Shown here piece by piece: positions 49,101-63,000 of a stretch of DNA of 64,000 nt. The translations under genes were made by a program, and so were the position numbers. Under the pieces are notes generated by a model. It was given only the letters and a program-made list of their open reading frames with translations. It had not been told where the DNA came from and did not search any database. This DNA comes from Amphirosellinia nigrospora (taxonomy: Eukaryota; Ascomycota; Sordariomycetes; Xylariales; Xylariaceae). Positions within the stretch are counted from its first letter, which is position 1. Each line of letters begins with the position of its first letter. Where the stretch lies: the NCBI GenBank assembly GCA_004123355.1, contig SCHM01000002.1, positions 6,173,569 through 6,237,568 on the forward strand, given 5' to 3'.

Positions 49101-52100
49101 AAATTTATAAAGAATTTTTTTTTATTATTTTTATAGCTTTTATAGCTAATTAATAGTTAAGTATTATTTTATACTATGTTTTATTTTTTATAAGTTTTTA
49201 TTTATAAAAACGTTTTATTTTATAAGGATTTTTTTATCCGTTAGTTTATAGCTATTATATAAATATTAGTTTTTAGTTTTTTTTTTATTTATTTTTTTTT
49301 TAAAAGTTAGAATTTTTAGCTAAAAATTATTCGTTAGTTTTAAAAAATAAGTTTTATTTTTATTTAAAAAAAACGTTTAGTTATTTATTATTTATTTAGC
49401 TTTATAAAATAATAAACTTAAAATTTATAAAAATTCGGCTTATTAAATTTATTATTTAGAAAGTTTTTTGTTATTATAAAATATTTTAAGTTTTTATAGT
49501 TTAATAATTAAAAACGTTTTTTTTAAGTTTAAAGTTTAGTATTTTATATTTTTAAGTAATTTATTATCGCTAATAGTTTTTTATTATATATTTTATAGTT
49601 AATTTTATAAATAAAAAGCTTTCGAAAAAAATAAACTATTAAGCAAAAAATTTTTATTTATTATATTAAAATAAGCAATTTTTATAAGCTATTTTAAATA
49701 ATTAGTTTTTATAACTATAAATTTTTTAAATTAAATTAAGCGAAAATTAGCTTTAATATAAAAAGCTTTTAAGCTTTTTAAAAGCTATTTTTTTTTTTTT
49801 TTTAATAAAAAAAAACTTTTTTTTTATAAATAAAATAAATATATAATAATATTTAAATATTTAAAAATAAATTATTAATAAAAGTTTATAAATTTTAAAA
49901 AGTTTTTTATATTTTTAAACATTTAAAAGCTTTTTATTTTTAATAGCTTTTATTTTTTTAAAGTTTATATATTTTACGTTTATTTTAATAATAAATTTAA
50001 AATATTTAGTTTTTATTATTTTAAATTTATATTTATTAATATTAAAATATAATTTTATAGCTTTTAAAGCGTTTAATATTTTTTTATTTTTTTTATATAG
50101 TTTTTTTTAATTTATTAAACTATATTAAAATTATTTATATATAAATATAAATATATTTAAATATTAGCAAAGCTAAGTTTATATAATATTAAAATATAGC
50201 TAAAGCTTTTAATAGCTTGAAAAAAATAATTAATTATTTAAAAAATCCGAACTAAATATAAAACGCTATTTTTTATTTATTTTTTTTTTAAATATAAAGC
50301 TTATAAAAAGTAGCTTTTATGTTTAGCTTAATAAACTAGCGTATTTTTAATAAATTTATTAACGTTTTTAAAATTAAAAAAAAAAAATTTTATTTGTTTA
50401 TATTATAACGTTAAACGTTCGGTAATTAATATAAAAATATAACTTTTTTTTTAGTTTTTTATAAATAATATTAAGTTTTATTAATAAGCTATTAATATAA
50501 ATATAGTTTTTATTAAATAGTTTTATAAATATTTTTATAATATTAATAGTTTATTTTTCGATATATTATATAAAGCTTTTATAAAATTAAAGGTTTTTTT
50601 TTTTATTATTTCGATAAAAATTTTATAATTTATTTTTTTATAATATAAAAATAGTTTGTTTTTTTTTTTTATTAATAGTTTTATTTAAAGTTTAAGCTTT
50701 TTTAATAATTATATTTTTATTTTTATTATTTTTTAGCGCGAACGTTTTTATAATATTTGTTAATATAATTATAAATATTAACGCGTTTATTATTTTAAAA
50801 CGTTTTAATTTTTTAATTTTTGCTTTAAAAACTATTATGTTAAGTTGTTTAGCTTTTTATATTTATTATAGCTATTAAGTTTTTAGTATATAACTAACTT
50901 TTATATTTTAAAGTAATTAGTTTTTTTTATATTAATTATATATTTATAAGCTATATATATATTTTTAATTTTTTTATTTATAGCTTTTTTAAAATTAAAT
51001 TATATTATAAATAGTTTATTATATATATTATATTTATTATTAAAAACTATTTATATTAATTTTTACGTAAATTATTTATTATAATTTTTTTTTATTATTG
51101 CTTTTTATAGTTTTTTTAGTATAATATTAATATATAAATATAAGCGCTAAACTAATAACTATTTATAATAGCTATATATTTATAACTTTAATTTATTAAT
51201 ATTTTAATAATTAATATTTTATTATAAATAAAGTTTATAATAAAAAGTATATTATTTATATATTATTTTAGTTTAGCTTTTAAGCTTATAAGAATTAAAT
51301 TTTTATATATTTTATTTATAATTAAAAGTAAAAATTATTTATTTTCCGATTTTTTAAAGTTTACTAGTAAGTTTTCGGTATTTATTATTACGTTTATAGT
51401 TTTATTTTACTATAGCTATATTAGCGCAAAAAAGTATTTATTAATAAAATAGCCCGTTTTTTATATTTAAAGTATTATTTATTAGTTTTTATTTATTTAG
51501 CTTAATATCCGATATTTAGCGGGCTTAAAGTTTATAATAAGCTAAAGTAATATTAATAGTTTTAATTTTATTATAACTATATTGTTTTTAACGTTTATAG
51601 TAAAAGTAAAAACTAATATAAATAGTAGTTATTGTTTTTTTTTGTTATTTTTTATATTAGTTTTAGCGTAATAGCTTTAGTTTTTAAAGCGGCTATTATA
51701 ATTATAATTTTATTAATTTATTTGTTATAGTTTTTAAAAAAGTTATTTTAAAGATTAAAATAAAAATAAGCTATTTGTTTAATGTTTTTTTTAGTATAAC
51801 TAGCTTAGTTTCGTTAGTTTATAGCGTATTATTTATATTTATAAATATACGTTTTTATTTTAAAAAAATTTAGAAAATAGTTTTTGCTTTATATAAACGA
51901 AAATAGTTTTAAAATAACTTTTCGTAAATAGTTAATATTAAAATAATAATTATAAAAAAATTATATAAATTTTATAAAGTTATAAGTTTAAAAGCGCTGT
52001 TAGTAATAAAAAACGGTATAACTATAGTTTAGTAATATTTTAAGCTGTTTATTAATTTAGTAAAATTTATTACGTTTTTTTTATAAATTTAATATTTCGG

Positions 52101-52600
52101 TTAAATTTTTGCTTTATAGCTATTTTTACGCGGGAAATTTTATATAAATATTTATAAATTTATCCGGCTAAAATAAAAGTTTATATTTTAATCGTTAAAA
52201 AGGTTAGTTATTTTACGAAGTTTTTTACTTATAATTATTTTGCTATAAAAAATAGCAGTACTAACGTTAAATGTTAAAGCATAAAAATAAAACGGTATAT
52301 AATATATTTATTTATTTTTATAGCTATTATATAGCTTAACGTTTAGATTTTATTAGTTATTAAAAATAGTTTAAATTTATTTAAAAAATATTAATATTAT
52401 TTAGTTAATAATAACTATTTATTTTTATAGTTTTTATCGGAAGCTATTTAATAAGGCTTAAGTTATATTATTTAAGTTTTAAGTTATTATAAAAGTTTTA
52501 CGGGAAACTTTTTTACTATTTATATATTTATTAATTTTTATTGCTACGTAGCTAATAAGCATATATTCGCTATTTAAAAGTAAAATAATCGTAGTTAATA

Positions 52601-52766
52601 TATAAAAAGTTATAGCTTTAAAGCTAAAAAATACTGTTTATTAATTGCAATAAAAAAAAAAAAATCTATACGCGTAGCGTATATAAAAAAGCTGCTATAT
52701 AGTAGCTCCGGCTTAAGGCTAGAGCTATAACCTAGGTTACAAGCTTACTAGCTTAGCTAACCTGTA
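52601..52766. repeat. Right long terminal repeat
   Basis: Matches the left repeat over its whole length, with shared AGTTATAGCTTTAA near the start, ATATAGT(A/G)GCTCCGGCT, GGCTAGAG, TATAACCTAGGTTA and TAACCT near the end. Differences are overwhelmingly transitions with a pair of compensating one-base length differences. The palindrome is still recognisable. Confidence 0.75.
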
Positions 52767-52770
52767 ATTA

Positions 52771-55615
52771 TTATATTTAACCTAAATATTAGTTTTTTTA
52801 TAATAACTTTATATAAAACAAAAGTATTAATTATATTTTTTAATTTTATTATTAACTATTTTTTTTTATTTATAATTAAATTATAATAATAAATATTAAA
52901 AATGCTTTTTTAGTTAACTTTTATTAAAGCTTAAGCTTGTTATACTTGCTAACTAGCTGCTATTTTTATGCGCCTAAAATAATTAAGCTAAAAAACTTCT
53001 AATAAAATAATATTTAAGTTTTATAATATTATAATTAGTTATAATTTGTATTAACTATACTATTTAAGATAATATATAAAATAAAATAATAAAAAGTTTT
53101 ATTTTTTTTGCAGGACTTTATATTTTAAAGCTTATAAAAAAATTTTAAGTATATATATAATAATTAAATAATAATTTAGCTTTTATATTATATAAATAAA
53201 AGTATAGTTTTTTTATTATTAAGTAATAAAAATATACCGAAATAGCTTTTAGTAAGCTTAAACGTTAAATAAATAAAAGCAAGAATAAAACTTAGTAAAA
53301 GTACGCGATATTTCGGAAAAAAATAGGTCGGCTAAAAAAAAGCCTATTAAAAAGGCGCTAGGCTTATATTCTTTAGTAATTTTTATAGCTGTTTTAATTA
53401 TTAGTTATTTTAACTTAATTATAAAGTTTTATTTATAGATTAAGTGTTTTAAGGTTAATTAAATAATTTAGCCGCAGGGTAACCTAAACGTTCGTTAAAG
53501 TTTTAAAAAGGCGTTAATAATATAACTTATTTATTATTTTATATATAGTAAAAAAACAAAAAAATCTAAAAGCTAAAGTTATGCTATTTATAAATTATAA
53601 CTAGCTTTTCGGCAAGGATTTTTTACGCTATAAATAAAATATCCAGCTATATTTGTTTAAAACTTTATTTAAGTAAATTATTTTTTTAACCGAAAAACTA
53701 TTATATATAAAAAATAAAAATAAAAAAGGTTTTAATACGTGCTAAACGTTTATAAAACTTTTAATAAAATATTATATATTTATTTAAGCTTTAAGAATAA
53801 TATAGCTAATATACTAGTAATATAAAATGCCGAAAAAACGCTTATTATAATAAAACTAGTATTTTAGTTCTAGGAATGCTTTATAAAAGAGGTTGCTTTT
53901 TAAGGCGCGGAAGCCTAGCTAATTAATTAGCTTTAAAAAGCTAACTTTTTACTACGGATTTAATATATTTATTAAAAAACTAAATCGATTTAATTATAAA
54001 CTATTAAAATTAAATAATAATATAGTTTTTATTTAATAAAAGCTTTTATAGCTTTTATTAGTTATATAAGCTGCTAAGATTAAATAAATAAATATATAGT
54101 AGTTAAAATTGCGGAAAATAATATAGTAAAAAAAAAAAATATTTTAAAAGTATAATCGGTTTTTATTAACTTTTTTAATTTGTTTTATATATTAAAGCTA
54201 ATTAAAAGTTTAAAAAACTTATTAAAAAATATTGCTTAATTTATAAAACGTTGTTAAAAAAACTTTATTAAAATAGTTATTTATTTTAAGCGTTTTATAT
54301 AAAAAATTAAGTTTTTAATTATTAAAAAATTATTTATTATTAAAGCTTATATATTTCGATAATTATTTAAAGCTATTATATTATAATAACTAAAATAAAG
54401 TTTAATTTTAGCTTAATAAATATTAATAAATTAAGCTTTTTAATAAAAAACTATTAATATATTAAAATTTCTATTTAGTAAATTTACGCTTTATTAATTC
54501 TAGGGTTTTTTTTTTAGGTTTTAATAAAATAGTAAAAGTCCGTATTTTTTTAAAATATAGGCTTAAAATTAAAATTATTAAATATAGCTAGTTTAAATAA
54601 ACTAATATTATTAATAACTATTTTAAACGTTTTAATATATTTTAATATTATTAAAGTTAAATATAATAGCTTTTATAAACTACTAAAAAAACTTAAGCCG
54701 GTTAAAGTTATAATTTTTTTAATATTAATTAATTTAATATTAATATTAATTAAACTAATTAAAGCTAAAACTTTTTTAGCTATATTTAATTTAATATTAG
54801 TATTAGTTTTATTTTACTTATAAAATAATATTATAGCTTAGTATAAAAATATATTAATATTAAAATTAATATTAATATTTTAAAATATTACGCCTAGCTT
54901 TAAAATAACGTAAAAAAAGGGGCTTAAAAATAAAATAAATTAGTTTATAAAAAAATTATACTATTTTATTAAATAGGCTAGCAGCTTATTAACTAAAGGG
55001 CAACCGAAAGTTTTTAAGCTTAATATTTAAAATAAGTTATTAAAAAATCTAAACTTTTAAATTAAATATAAAGTTTAAAATAAATTAACTTAAAAAGGAA
55101 TAAAAAATATTAATAAAGTTATTTATAGGTTAAAAAAAAAATAAAATAATTAAAACAATTTAGCAAACAATAGTAAAATTTTTAAGTATAGTTAATAAAT
55201 AACTATTAAAAATAAAAAATAATATATTTATTATTATTAAACGTTTTTAAAAAAATATATAGCAAAAATAGCCCTAGGTATTAAAAATATTTTATATAAT
55301 ACGATTTAAATATAAACGGACTAAATTTTAGCAACTATTAGCCTTTTTAAAACTAAACTATTATTAAGCTAAAATAGCTATTTTGCGTAATATATCGTAT
55401 ATTTAGCTATAGTTATAAATAACGTAAATATAAGTTAATATTTTTAAGGGTAGCTTAGTTTTTATTTATATACTAAGGGATCCCGATTAAAGAGTAATAA
55501 AAAATAAAGGCGCGTTAGCAAACGTTTTAGCAACGTTTTTTTAAATAAACAAAGATTATATTATTATTATATTAAATTATATATATATAAGTATATAAAT
55601 TGTTTAGTTAAATTT
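52771..55615. other. Relic DNA, A-rich, no gene
   Basis: A-rich on the + strand, with some better-preserved patches (53270-53660: GGTCGGC, GGCGCTAGGC, GCCGCAGGGTAACC). The short phrase at about 53865 is shared with about 30637. At 54720-54860 AATATTAATTAATTTAATATT-like words form short self-complementary runs. No ends or frames. Confidence 0.4.
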
Positions 55616-55760
55616 ATTAAATTAATTAAACAACTAACTAATAGTAATAATTGCTTAGTTTATTATTTATTATTATTATTTATTATTATTGTTTGTTATT
55701 TATTATTGTTGTTGTTGTTTATAGGTAGTTTAAAAGGGATAAAAGTATATAGATTAAAAT
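55616..55760. other. Unmutated islet with TTA/TTG microsatellite
   Basis: TG and CA words reappear abruptly (ATTGCTTAG, TTGTTTG), with a TTA repeat passing into GTTGTTGTTGTT at about 55660-55722, followed by GGTAGTTTAAAAGGG. TTG repeats would be quickly lost under RIP, so this patch escaped mutation or formed afterwards. Confidence 0.6.
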
Positions 55761-58438
55761 TATTCGCACTATATAAAAGTTAAAAATAAAAATACTTTAA
55801 AAAAATAAGATTTTAGCATAAAACCAATATTACTTAATAAAATAAAATCAGAAATAATAATATAAATATATAGTATAAAATTAAGCTAAAAAATATAAAC
55901 AAACTTATAACTAAAACTATTATATTAATAAAAATAAAAAAAAATAATTTAATAATAGTTAATATTTATGCTAATATAAGCTCCGCTTACGTAATATATA
56001 ACTAGTTTATAAAATAATCGAATTGTTTTTTTTTAAAAATTTAGTAATTTATAGCTTAAATAATATTAGCGCGTTAAGCAAAATATTAAATTTATGCTTA
56101 GCTGCTTTATAGCTACGTTATTAAAATAAAAAATAGTAAAATATTTTTTTTTTTTTAAAAAATATTTATTTTAATATATTAATCTTTTTTATATTAATAT
56201 TCGTTATTTTTATATAATTATCGAAGTAAAATTAACCTAAAAATATTAATAACGTAATAAAAAATTAGCGGATTAAATATATTAAGTAGTTATTACGGGC
56301 TATTGCTTTATTTATATAAGCTATTACGCCTTAGTATTATATAGTTATATTATAGCCCCGTTAATTATAAAGTTTAAATTATTTATAAAATAGTTTAAAA
56401 TAATAAAAAAACAATCGGGCAAATTAAAGTATTATAAATTATAAAATAATATTAATATTAAGGTAATACTAGGTTAATTAGCTTAATTAGTATATTTTGC
56501 TATTTTTTAATTATAAACTAAATAAGCTATTCTTTTATTAAATATTAAAAATCTGCTTAAGCAGTTATAGCAACCTAATATTTTTTTTATTTTACGCGTA
56601 ATATTTACGCGTATATAAAGCTACGTGCCATAATATTATATAGCTACCTAAGCATTAATAATTATATAATTTATTATTAAGCTAATTAAATATTAAACTT
56701 ATATATTAATATAAATAATTATATATACTTTATAGCTATACTTATATAATTTAAGTATAAAATATAATATATAAGTTTTTTTTTAACAAATAATAACCTT
56801 ATTATATTTATATAAAGTTTATAGCATTAAAAACAAAACCACCCCTATTATACTATACTATACTACTAACTATTATTATTATACTTATTTTTTATAATTT
56901 CGCATTTATTTCGTCGAATAAATCTAATTTTATTATATTATTTCTTTTTATATAAATAATTTTTATATATTAAAATAAAAGCGGCTAATTATTAATAAAT
57001 AATTATATATTTTTAATATAATATATTATTATATAGTATATTATAATATTTTAACGGTTATTTTTATAAAGTTATTATTAATTAATGCCCGCTAAAATAA
57101 ATCTTATAATTTTTTTATTATTTTATTTCTATTATTTATTTTTTTCGGGTATAGCTTATTTATACTATTATATCTTTAATTTTTGTTATTTTTAATATAA
57201 ATTATTCGGTTTATTAAAAATATATTATTTTAAATTTAATATTTATATTAATTTAATAATATTATTATATTTAATATATAATATAGCTATTGTTTAAAAT
57301 ATTTCGTAAAAATAAAGTTGCGCTAATAGCTAATTTAATTTAAAAAGTTCGTCCGATATTTAAAAAATAAAGTTTAATATAATTAATATTAACTATAACT
57401 TTTTTTAAAAAGTTTAAAATATTTATTACGTATAAAATAGCTATTATTAGTAAAGTATAATAATAATTATTAAAATAAATAATATAACCTTACTAATAAA
57501 AATATTAGTAGTAAATTAAACATAACTAATATATTATAACTTTTTAATATTAATATTAATATATAAAACATTATTAATTAAATTAATAGTAAAAACTAAT
57601 ATTATTTTTTAAATATTAATAAACTTATATTAAATTTAAACTTAATTATTAAACTTTAAAACAACTATATTATAAAAAATATAAAATATTTTTATAGTAT
57701 ATTAAACCTAGCTTTATATTTTAAATAATTATAAAGTAAAAAACTATAGCTTAAATAATGTTTAGTATTATTTTATAAATAAAAAGTTAAAGTTAAGCTA
57801 TAGCTTACTATATTGTTAATAAAAATAGCTATTTTTTTAGCCGGGTTGTTTATTATTAATAGCTAGCTGTTATTTATTTTAATTTAACGGCTAATTTTTA
57901 AACGTATTAAATTAGCTAACTATATTATAGCGCTTATATATTAGTAATAACTATAATTATTAAAGTTTAATTATATATAATAAATATATTAAAAATGCTA
58001 TATATTAAAATTTTATTTTAAAAATTCCTAGTTATAATATATTTAATAAAATTTTGCTTATTTATTAAAAATATTAAGCTTTTTTTCGATTAAATTATAA
58101 TATATATTTTTATAAATATATAAATAGTTTATAGTTATTATATAATAAAATCTATTTATACGTATTTAAACAAAAAAAGCTTACTAGATTTTATACGCTT
58201 AAGATTTTATATTTATTTAATATATATTAATATTAAAAATATATTATTAATAATTAGCTAAAATAAACGAAAATTCGAATTAGCGCTATATAAATCTAAC
58301 ATAAATAATATAAATAATATTAATTTTAATATTATATTTTAAATAAATTATCGAGCTAATTTATTTTTAAGTTATTATGAAAATAAACGATTTATAAATT
58401 ATAGCAGTTTTATATATCCGGTTAAATAAAAAAACATT
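55761..58438. other. Relic DNA with a CA-rich islet at 56833-56900
   Basis: Mostly saturated. The exception at 56833-56900 reads AAAACCACCCC followed by repeated CTATA words and keeps CA and CC. Near 56596 TACGCGTA occurs twice 15 bp apart. No gene could be supported. Confidence 0.45.
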
Positions 58439-58513
58439 AGATTTTATTATAATAGATTTTATTACGCTAAATTTTGTTATAATAAACTTTATTACGTTTA
58501 ATTTTTTTACGCC
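58439..58513 (+). repeat. 15-bp tandem array, five copies
   Basis: Five units of 15 bp alternating between A(G/A)ATTTT(A/G)TTATAAT and A(G/A)A(T/C)TTTATTACG(C/T)T forms start at 58439, 58454, 58469, 58484 and 58499; the last is diverged. The alternation gives a 30-bp higher-order unit. Its TTTATTACG word also occurs in the 15-bp array at 29341-29415. Confidence 0.8.
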
Positions 58514-59520
58514 GTATTTCGCTATTAGTTATTAAAATCGGGAGCTTAAATAATAAATAGTTAATTTTAAACTAAAGCGTTTAAGCTAAAAATATAACAG
58601 TAAAGCAAACTTTCCGACCTAATAAGCTAATTAATTAAAACATATTTTAAAATTTATATAGTCCGGTTTTTAATTAATTAATTTTATTATAGTTAATATT
58701 TTAAATTATTATTATAAAAAATATAAAACTATTTTAAAATATAACTAATTTAATCCTAATAAAGCTTTTTAATTTATATTATATATTTTAAAAAAGTTAA
58801 TCTTTAAAGCTATATAACTAATAAATAGCTTCGTATTATTTTTAAAAATATAAAATTAATTAATATATTATAGTATTTAATATTATTTTTAATAATATAT
58901 TAATAAAAAACTTTTTTTCGATATTATTTAATAAAATAGTTTAAACTAGTTTATTTTATTATTTTAATATTAGTTATAAAGTTTATAAGCTTAAGCTGTT
59001 TAATTAACAATTTATACGCTTTACGCTAATATATCTAACTAAAAAAAACTCTATATAAAGCTTAAACAACTAAAAATAAAATATTAATTAATATTAAATT
59101 AATAATATATAAAAATTATATTAAAATAATAAAAATATAAAACGTTTAAAAATTTTATTAGTTTATTTATAATATAAAAGTATAACGTAAAATATTAAAA
59201 CTATATAAATTATAATTTATATATAATAAAATAATAAATTATTAAAAAATAAATCTAAATATTTATAAATATAGTAAAATTTATACGATATTTTATCGAA
59301 AATACAAATAAAAAAATAAGCTTAAAATACTTAGTAAATAATATATTTATATTATATAATATTTTTATTATAAAATACTAAATATTAATTTAATAATAAT
59401 AAGATTAATTACGAATAGTTTTATATTTATTAACTTTATATTAATTTTATACGTTTATAATTTATTTTAATTTAAATAATTATATATAATATTATATTTT
59501 ATCGCTTTTATTTTGTTGTT
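58514..59520. other. Relic DNA, no gene
   Basis: Saturated A/T sequence. Nothing recognisable apart from isolated GGGAGC and CGACC words near 58540-58620. Confidence 0.45.
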
Positions 59521-60099
59521 TTTATTTTAAAACCTTTTTTTAAATAAACTTATAATCGTTTAGCTTATATATAATACGTATATTTAAACTAATTAATATA
59601 CCTAGATATATTATAGCTAAATTTTATAACTTTTATAGCTTTTATAGCTTTAAAAGCTATATAGGCTTTAAAAACTATATAAGCTTTAATAAGCCGCTTT
59701 ATTACAATATTATATATAAATAATAAAGCTTTACTAGCGCTTATAATAAAGCGCTTAATAAAATAAAAAACTAAAACATAAAGTAGCTAAAAAACTAAAA
59801 AATATATTATAATAAAAAGTATACTTTATAAAACTAAAGCAAAAAAGCCGCTTTTAATAGTTATAGCCACGCGCTAAAACATAGTTATATAGCTAGATTT
59901 ATAGCATAAAAATTACTTAGCGCTTTTAGCGGAATAAATAAACTATTTTATAAACCTAGCTATAGATTTACCGCTTAATTAAGCTTTTATTTTTTTTATC
60001 TATTTTTATAAGCTTTAACTTATAACTTTAAATTTCGAGCTTTTTATATATAATATTATAAAAGCTTTAAAAACTAGGTATTTTTTACAAACAAAAATA
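59521..60099 (+). repeat. Dispersed repeat X, copy B (partner 13041-13510)
   Basis: Same orientation as copy A but longer, with extra tandem AAAAGCTATATA(G/A) phrases at about 59634-59690. It keeps more G/C than copy A (TAATAAGCCGC, CTAGCGC, AGCCACGCGC), so it is the less mutated copy. No reading frame survives and no terminal repeats were found. Confidence 0.6.
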
Positions 60100-63000
60100 A
60101 AATATCTTTAAAGCTTTAATATAAATAATAAACTATTCGTTAAATTATAATTAATATTATAATACTTTATAAAATATTATATCCGATTTTTTTTTTTTTG
60201 CTAATAATTTTAACTTTAATAATTTTTTTTACGCAAATAATCTTTTATTTAAATTAGTCCTACTAATAATAATATTCGCCTATAAATATTTAAAAATACT
60301 AGTTTAAAATAGTTAATTAAAATAATATTATAAATATAATATTATAATTTTTAAAGTTAAGTTTATATATTAAAATATTAATATATTTTATAACTTTAAA
60401 AATTTAGCATAATATTATAATATTTTTAACTTATAATTACTAATAAAAAAATTTTATAGCTTTTATAAAGCTTAAATAAAACTTTATTATTAACGTTAAA
60501 ATATTTTAAATTAGTATTATTTATTATAGTAATACTTTATAGTTAAAATAAAAAACAATTATATTAGCCGCTTCGATCCGTATTATAAATAGTAATATTA
60601 ACCTAAGTTTATCTAACTTTTAAAATAACGTTTTTTATATAATAATATTTAATATTTACTAAAATAAATCTAAAAGCTAGCTTATTAAAAGTTTTCTTTA
60701 TAATCGAATTTTTTAAATTATTATATTCGTATTAAAGTTTAAATATAGTATTTTTTACTTTACTAGATTATTTATACTATATATATAATAATTTTAATAA
60801 TTATAACAATAACTTAATAAAAATAAAAATCAATAAAATTAATATTATTTAGTTTATTAAAAGTATAAGCGCTAAAATATTTAAATAATTATTAATAAAT
60901 AAAAATTATAGCAAAAAACAATATATTATAATAAATTCGTAATATTTTAAGCTTTAAAAACATAAAAGTTTAAAATAAATAGCTATTTACTAAATAAATA
61001 TATTATTTAATAAAGTTTTATATTTATTATTAAATAATTCTTATAAACGTAGCTAAATTTTTTATACTAAAGCTAACCTTATTAATTAATAAACATTATT
61101 TTTAATAATATTTTTACGCTTTTTTTTATAAACGTTAGCTTATTAAGCTTTTTATTTTTATAAGTATTAATAACTACGTTTTTATAAACCTGTTAAATCT
61201 CCGAACTTTTTATATAACTAACTATTTTTATTAGTTTTTTTCTTTTTTAGCAATAGCTTTTTAACCCGAGCTTAAAATATATAGCTATTTTAAATATAAA
61301 TTAACAATATTTAAAAATATACTAGTAAAAATTTTATAAATCTTTCATTATTATTACTTTTAATTTAATAAACGTTTAATTTATAAGCTATTAGCTAAGC
61401 TAAAAAAATAAAATATGCTTAAATAAGCAAAAAATAAACAAAATAGCTATTTATAAAAATAACATAATAAAAAAAAAATTAAAATATTTTTTATTATTTA
61501 AAACTAATTAATATTTAACTGCTTAATATTAGCCAAATAAAACGTACTTATAATATATATATATAAGTATTAAGCTATATATAATAAGTTAATATTTAAT
61601 TAAAGTTAATATTTATAAATTAATTTAAACCGGTAAATAAGCTTAAGCTTTAAAAGCTATAAAATTAGCCTAAAATAAAAAATTAAATTATAATAAAAGT
61701 AAAAAAATATTACTAGTTAATATAGCTAATATAAGCTATTTATTATAATAAAATATAAATAACCTTAGCTACTCCGTTATTTTTTAACGCTATATAATTT
61801 TAAAATATTTAAACAAATATAAATTTAATATTTAAGTATTTATATATATATTAAAATATATTAATTTTTTATTTATTTATATAATATTTATTTAAAGTAT
61901 TTTAGTATAATATATTAAATAAAAATATTAACTATTAGCTAAACTTTAGTATAATATTATATATTTAAAATAATTAATAAAAAATCTATAAACTTTATTA
62001 ATTTAATTTATTATAAATAGTAAAAAAAGCCGCTTATTTATATAATAAATATTTAATAATAATAAAATAAAATTTTTAATAATTAAAAATATTTTCTAGT
62101 ATATATTAATATTTATTTAATAATAATTAATAGGTTTTTAATAAGTTAAAATATAAACTGTTTATTTTTTTATATTATATTATAATATAAAATTAACTTT
62201 AAATAGTTTTATTATTTTTAGCTAATTTATTATTTTATAATAAACTATATTTATTACTAAATATTTAATACTATTAAAATATTAGCTATAAAAGCTATAA
62301 TAAGTAAAAAATGCTTTAATAAAAGGAAAAAAAACCTTTTAATACTATAATAATATTTTTTTTTTTTATAACTTTTATTTTATCCGCTAGTTTTATTTTT
62401 GCTATATAAAAACTTATAACGTTATTTTTATATTTAATATTTTATAATTTTTTATATTTTATTCGGGTTTATAATTATTTAAAAAATTATAATAAAACTA
62501 TATTTTTAAAAATAAAGCCCTTAATAAATAAATATTTATATTAAAAACTTTTTTATAAATTAGTTATAGTTTTTTATTTTATTATTATTTCGTTAATAAA
62601 ACTATAGCTAACTAATATATATTTTTAATTATAGCTTAATATAAAAAATAATAATAATAAATAATATTATTATTTTTAAATTTATTATTTTAATAATATT
62701 ATTGCTAAAGTTTTTATAAATATTTTTAAAGTTTAAAATAATAAAGTAAAAAATAATATAATATCGGTTGTTTTAGCTGCTAAACTATTATATAAAGCTA
62801 AAACGTTTATTAATAAAAAAATATATTTTTAAACTATTATTAAAACTATTAAATAGCTAGTTAAATAGTTTTATAAATTTTTAGATATTCGGCCGTTAAT
62901 TATAATAAAAATCTTAAAGCTTTTAAAAAAAACTTAATTATTATTACGCATATAATTTTAAACTTTAAAATTTTAGCTTAAAATTAAAATCTATTTGCTA

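Larger units (their letters stand above)
45838..52766 (-). mobile_element. LTR retrotransposon, full-length, decayed
   Basis: Two direct repeats of 166 bp bound about 6.93 kb and align at a constant offset of 6763 bp at both ends. Both begin at TG or its mutated form, and end at TA, fitting the usual TG...CA ends after CpA change. The 4 bp ATTA precede the left repeat and follow the right one, consistent with a target-site duplication. The interior is T-rich on the + strand and an A-run lies just inside the left repeat when read on the minus strand, like a polypurine tract, so minus is the likelier sense strand; a TATAAAAGG word at 45919-45927 argues the other way. The Copia/Gypsy class could not be decided. 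The element is structurally whole but heavily broken by RIP. The base difference between its two ends reflects RIP and cannot date it. Confidence 0.75.

Noticed and set aside
30637-53900. Family relationship between 30.64 kb and 53.87 kb from a shared TAGTTCTAGGAAT phrase
   Set aside because: The match is only about 24 bp with differences, and the flanks do not align convincingly by eye.
11160-61215. Homology between CCGAACTTTTA words at 11.16 and 61.20 kb
   Set aside because: Under 20 bp and not collinear with the confirmed pair at 13.0/59.5 kb.
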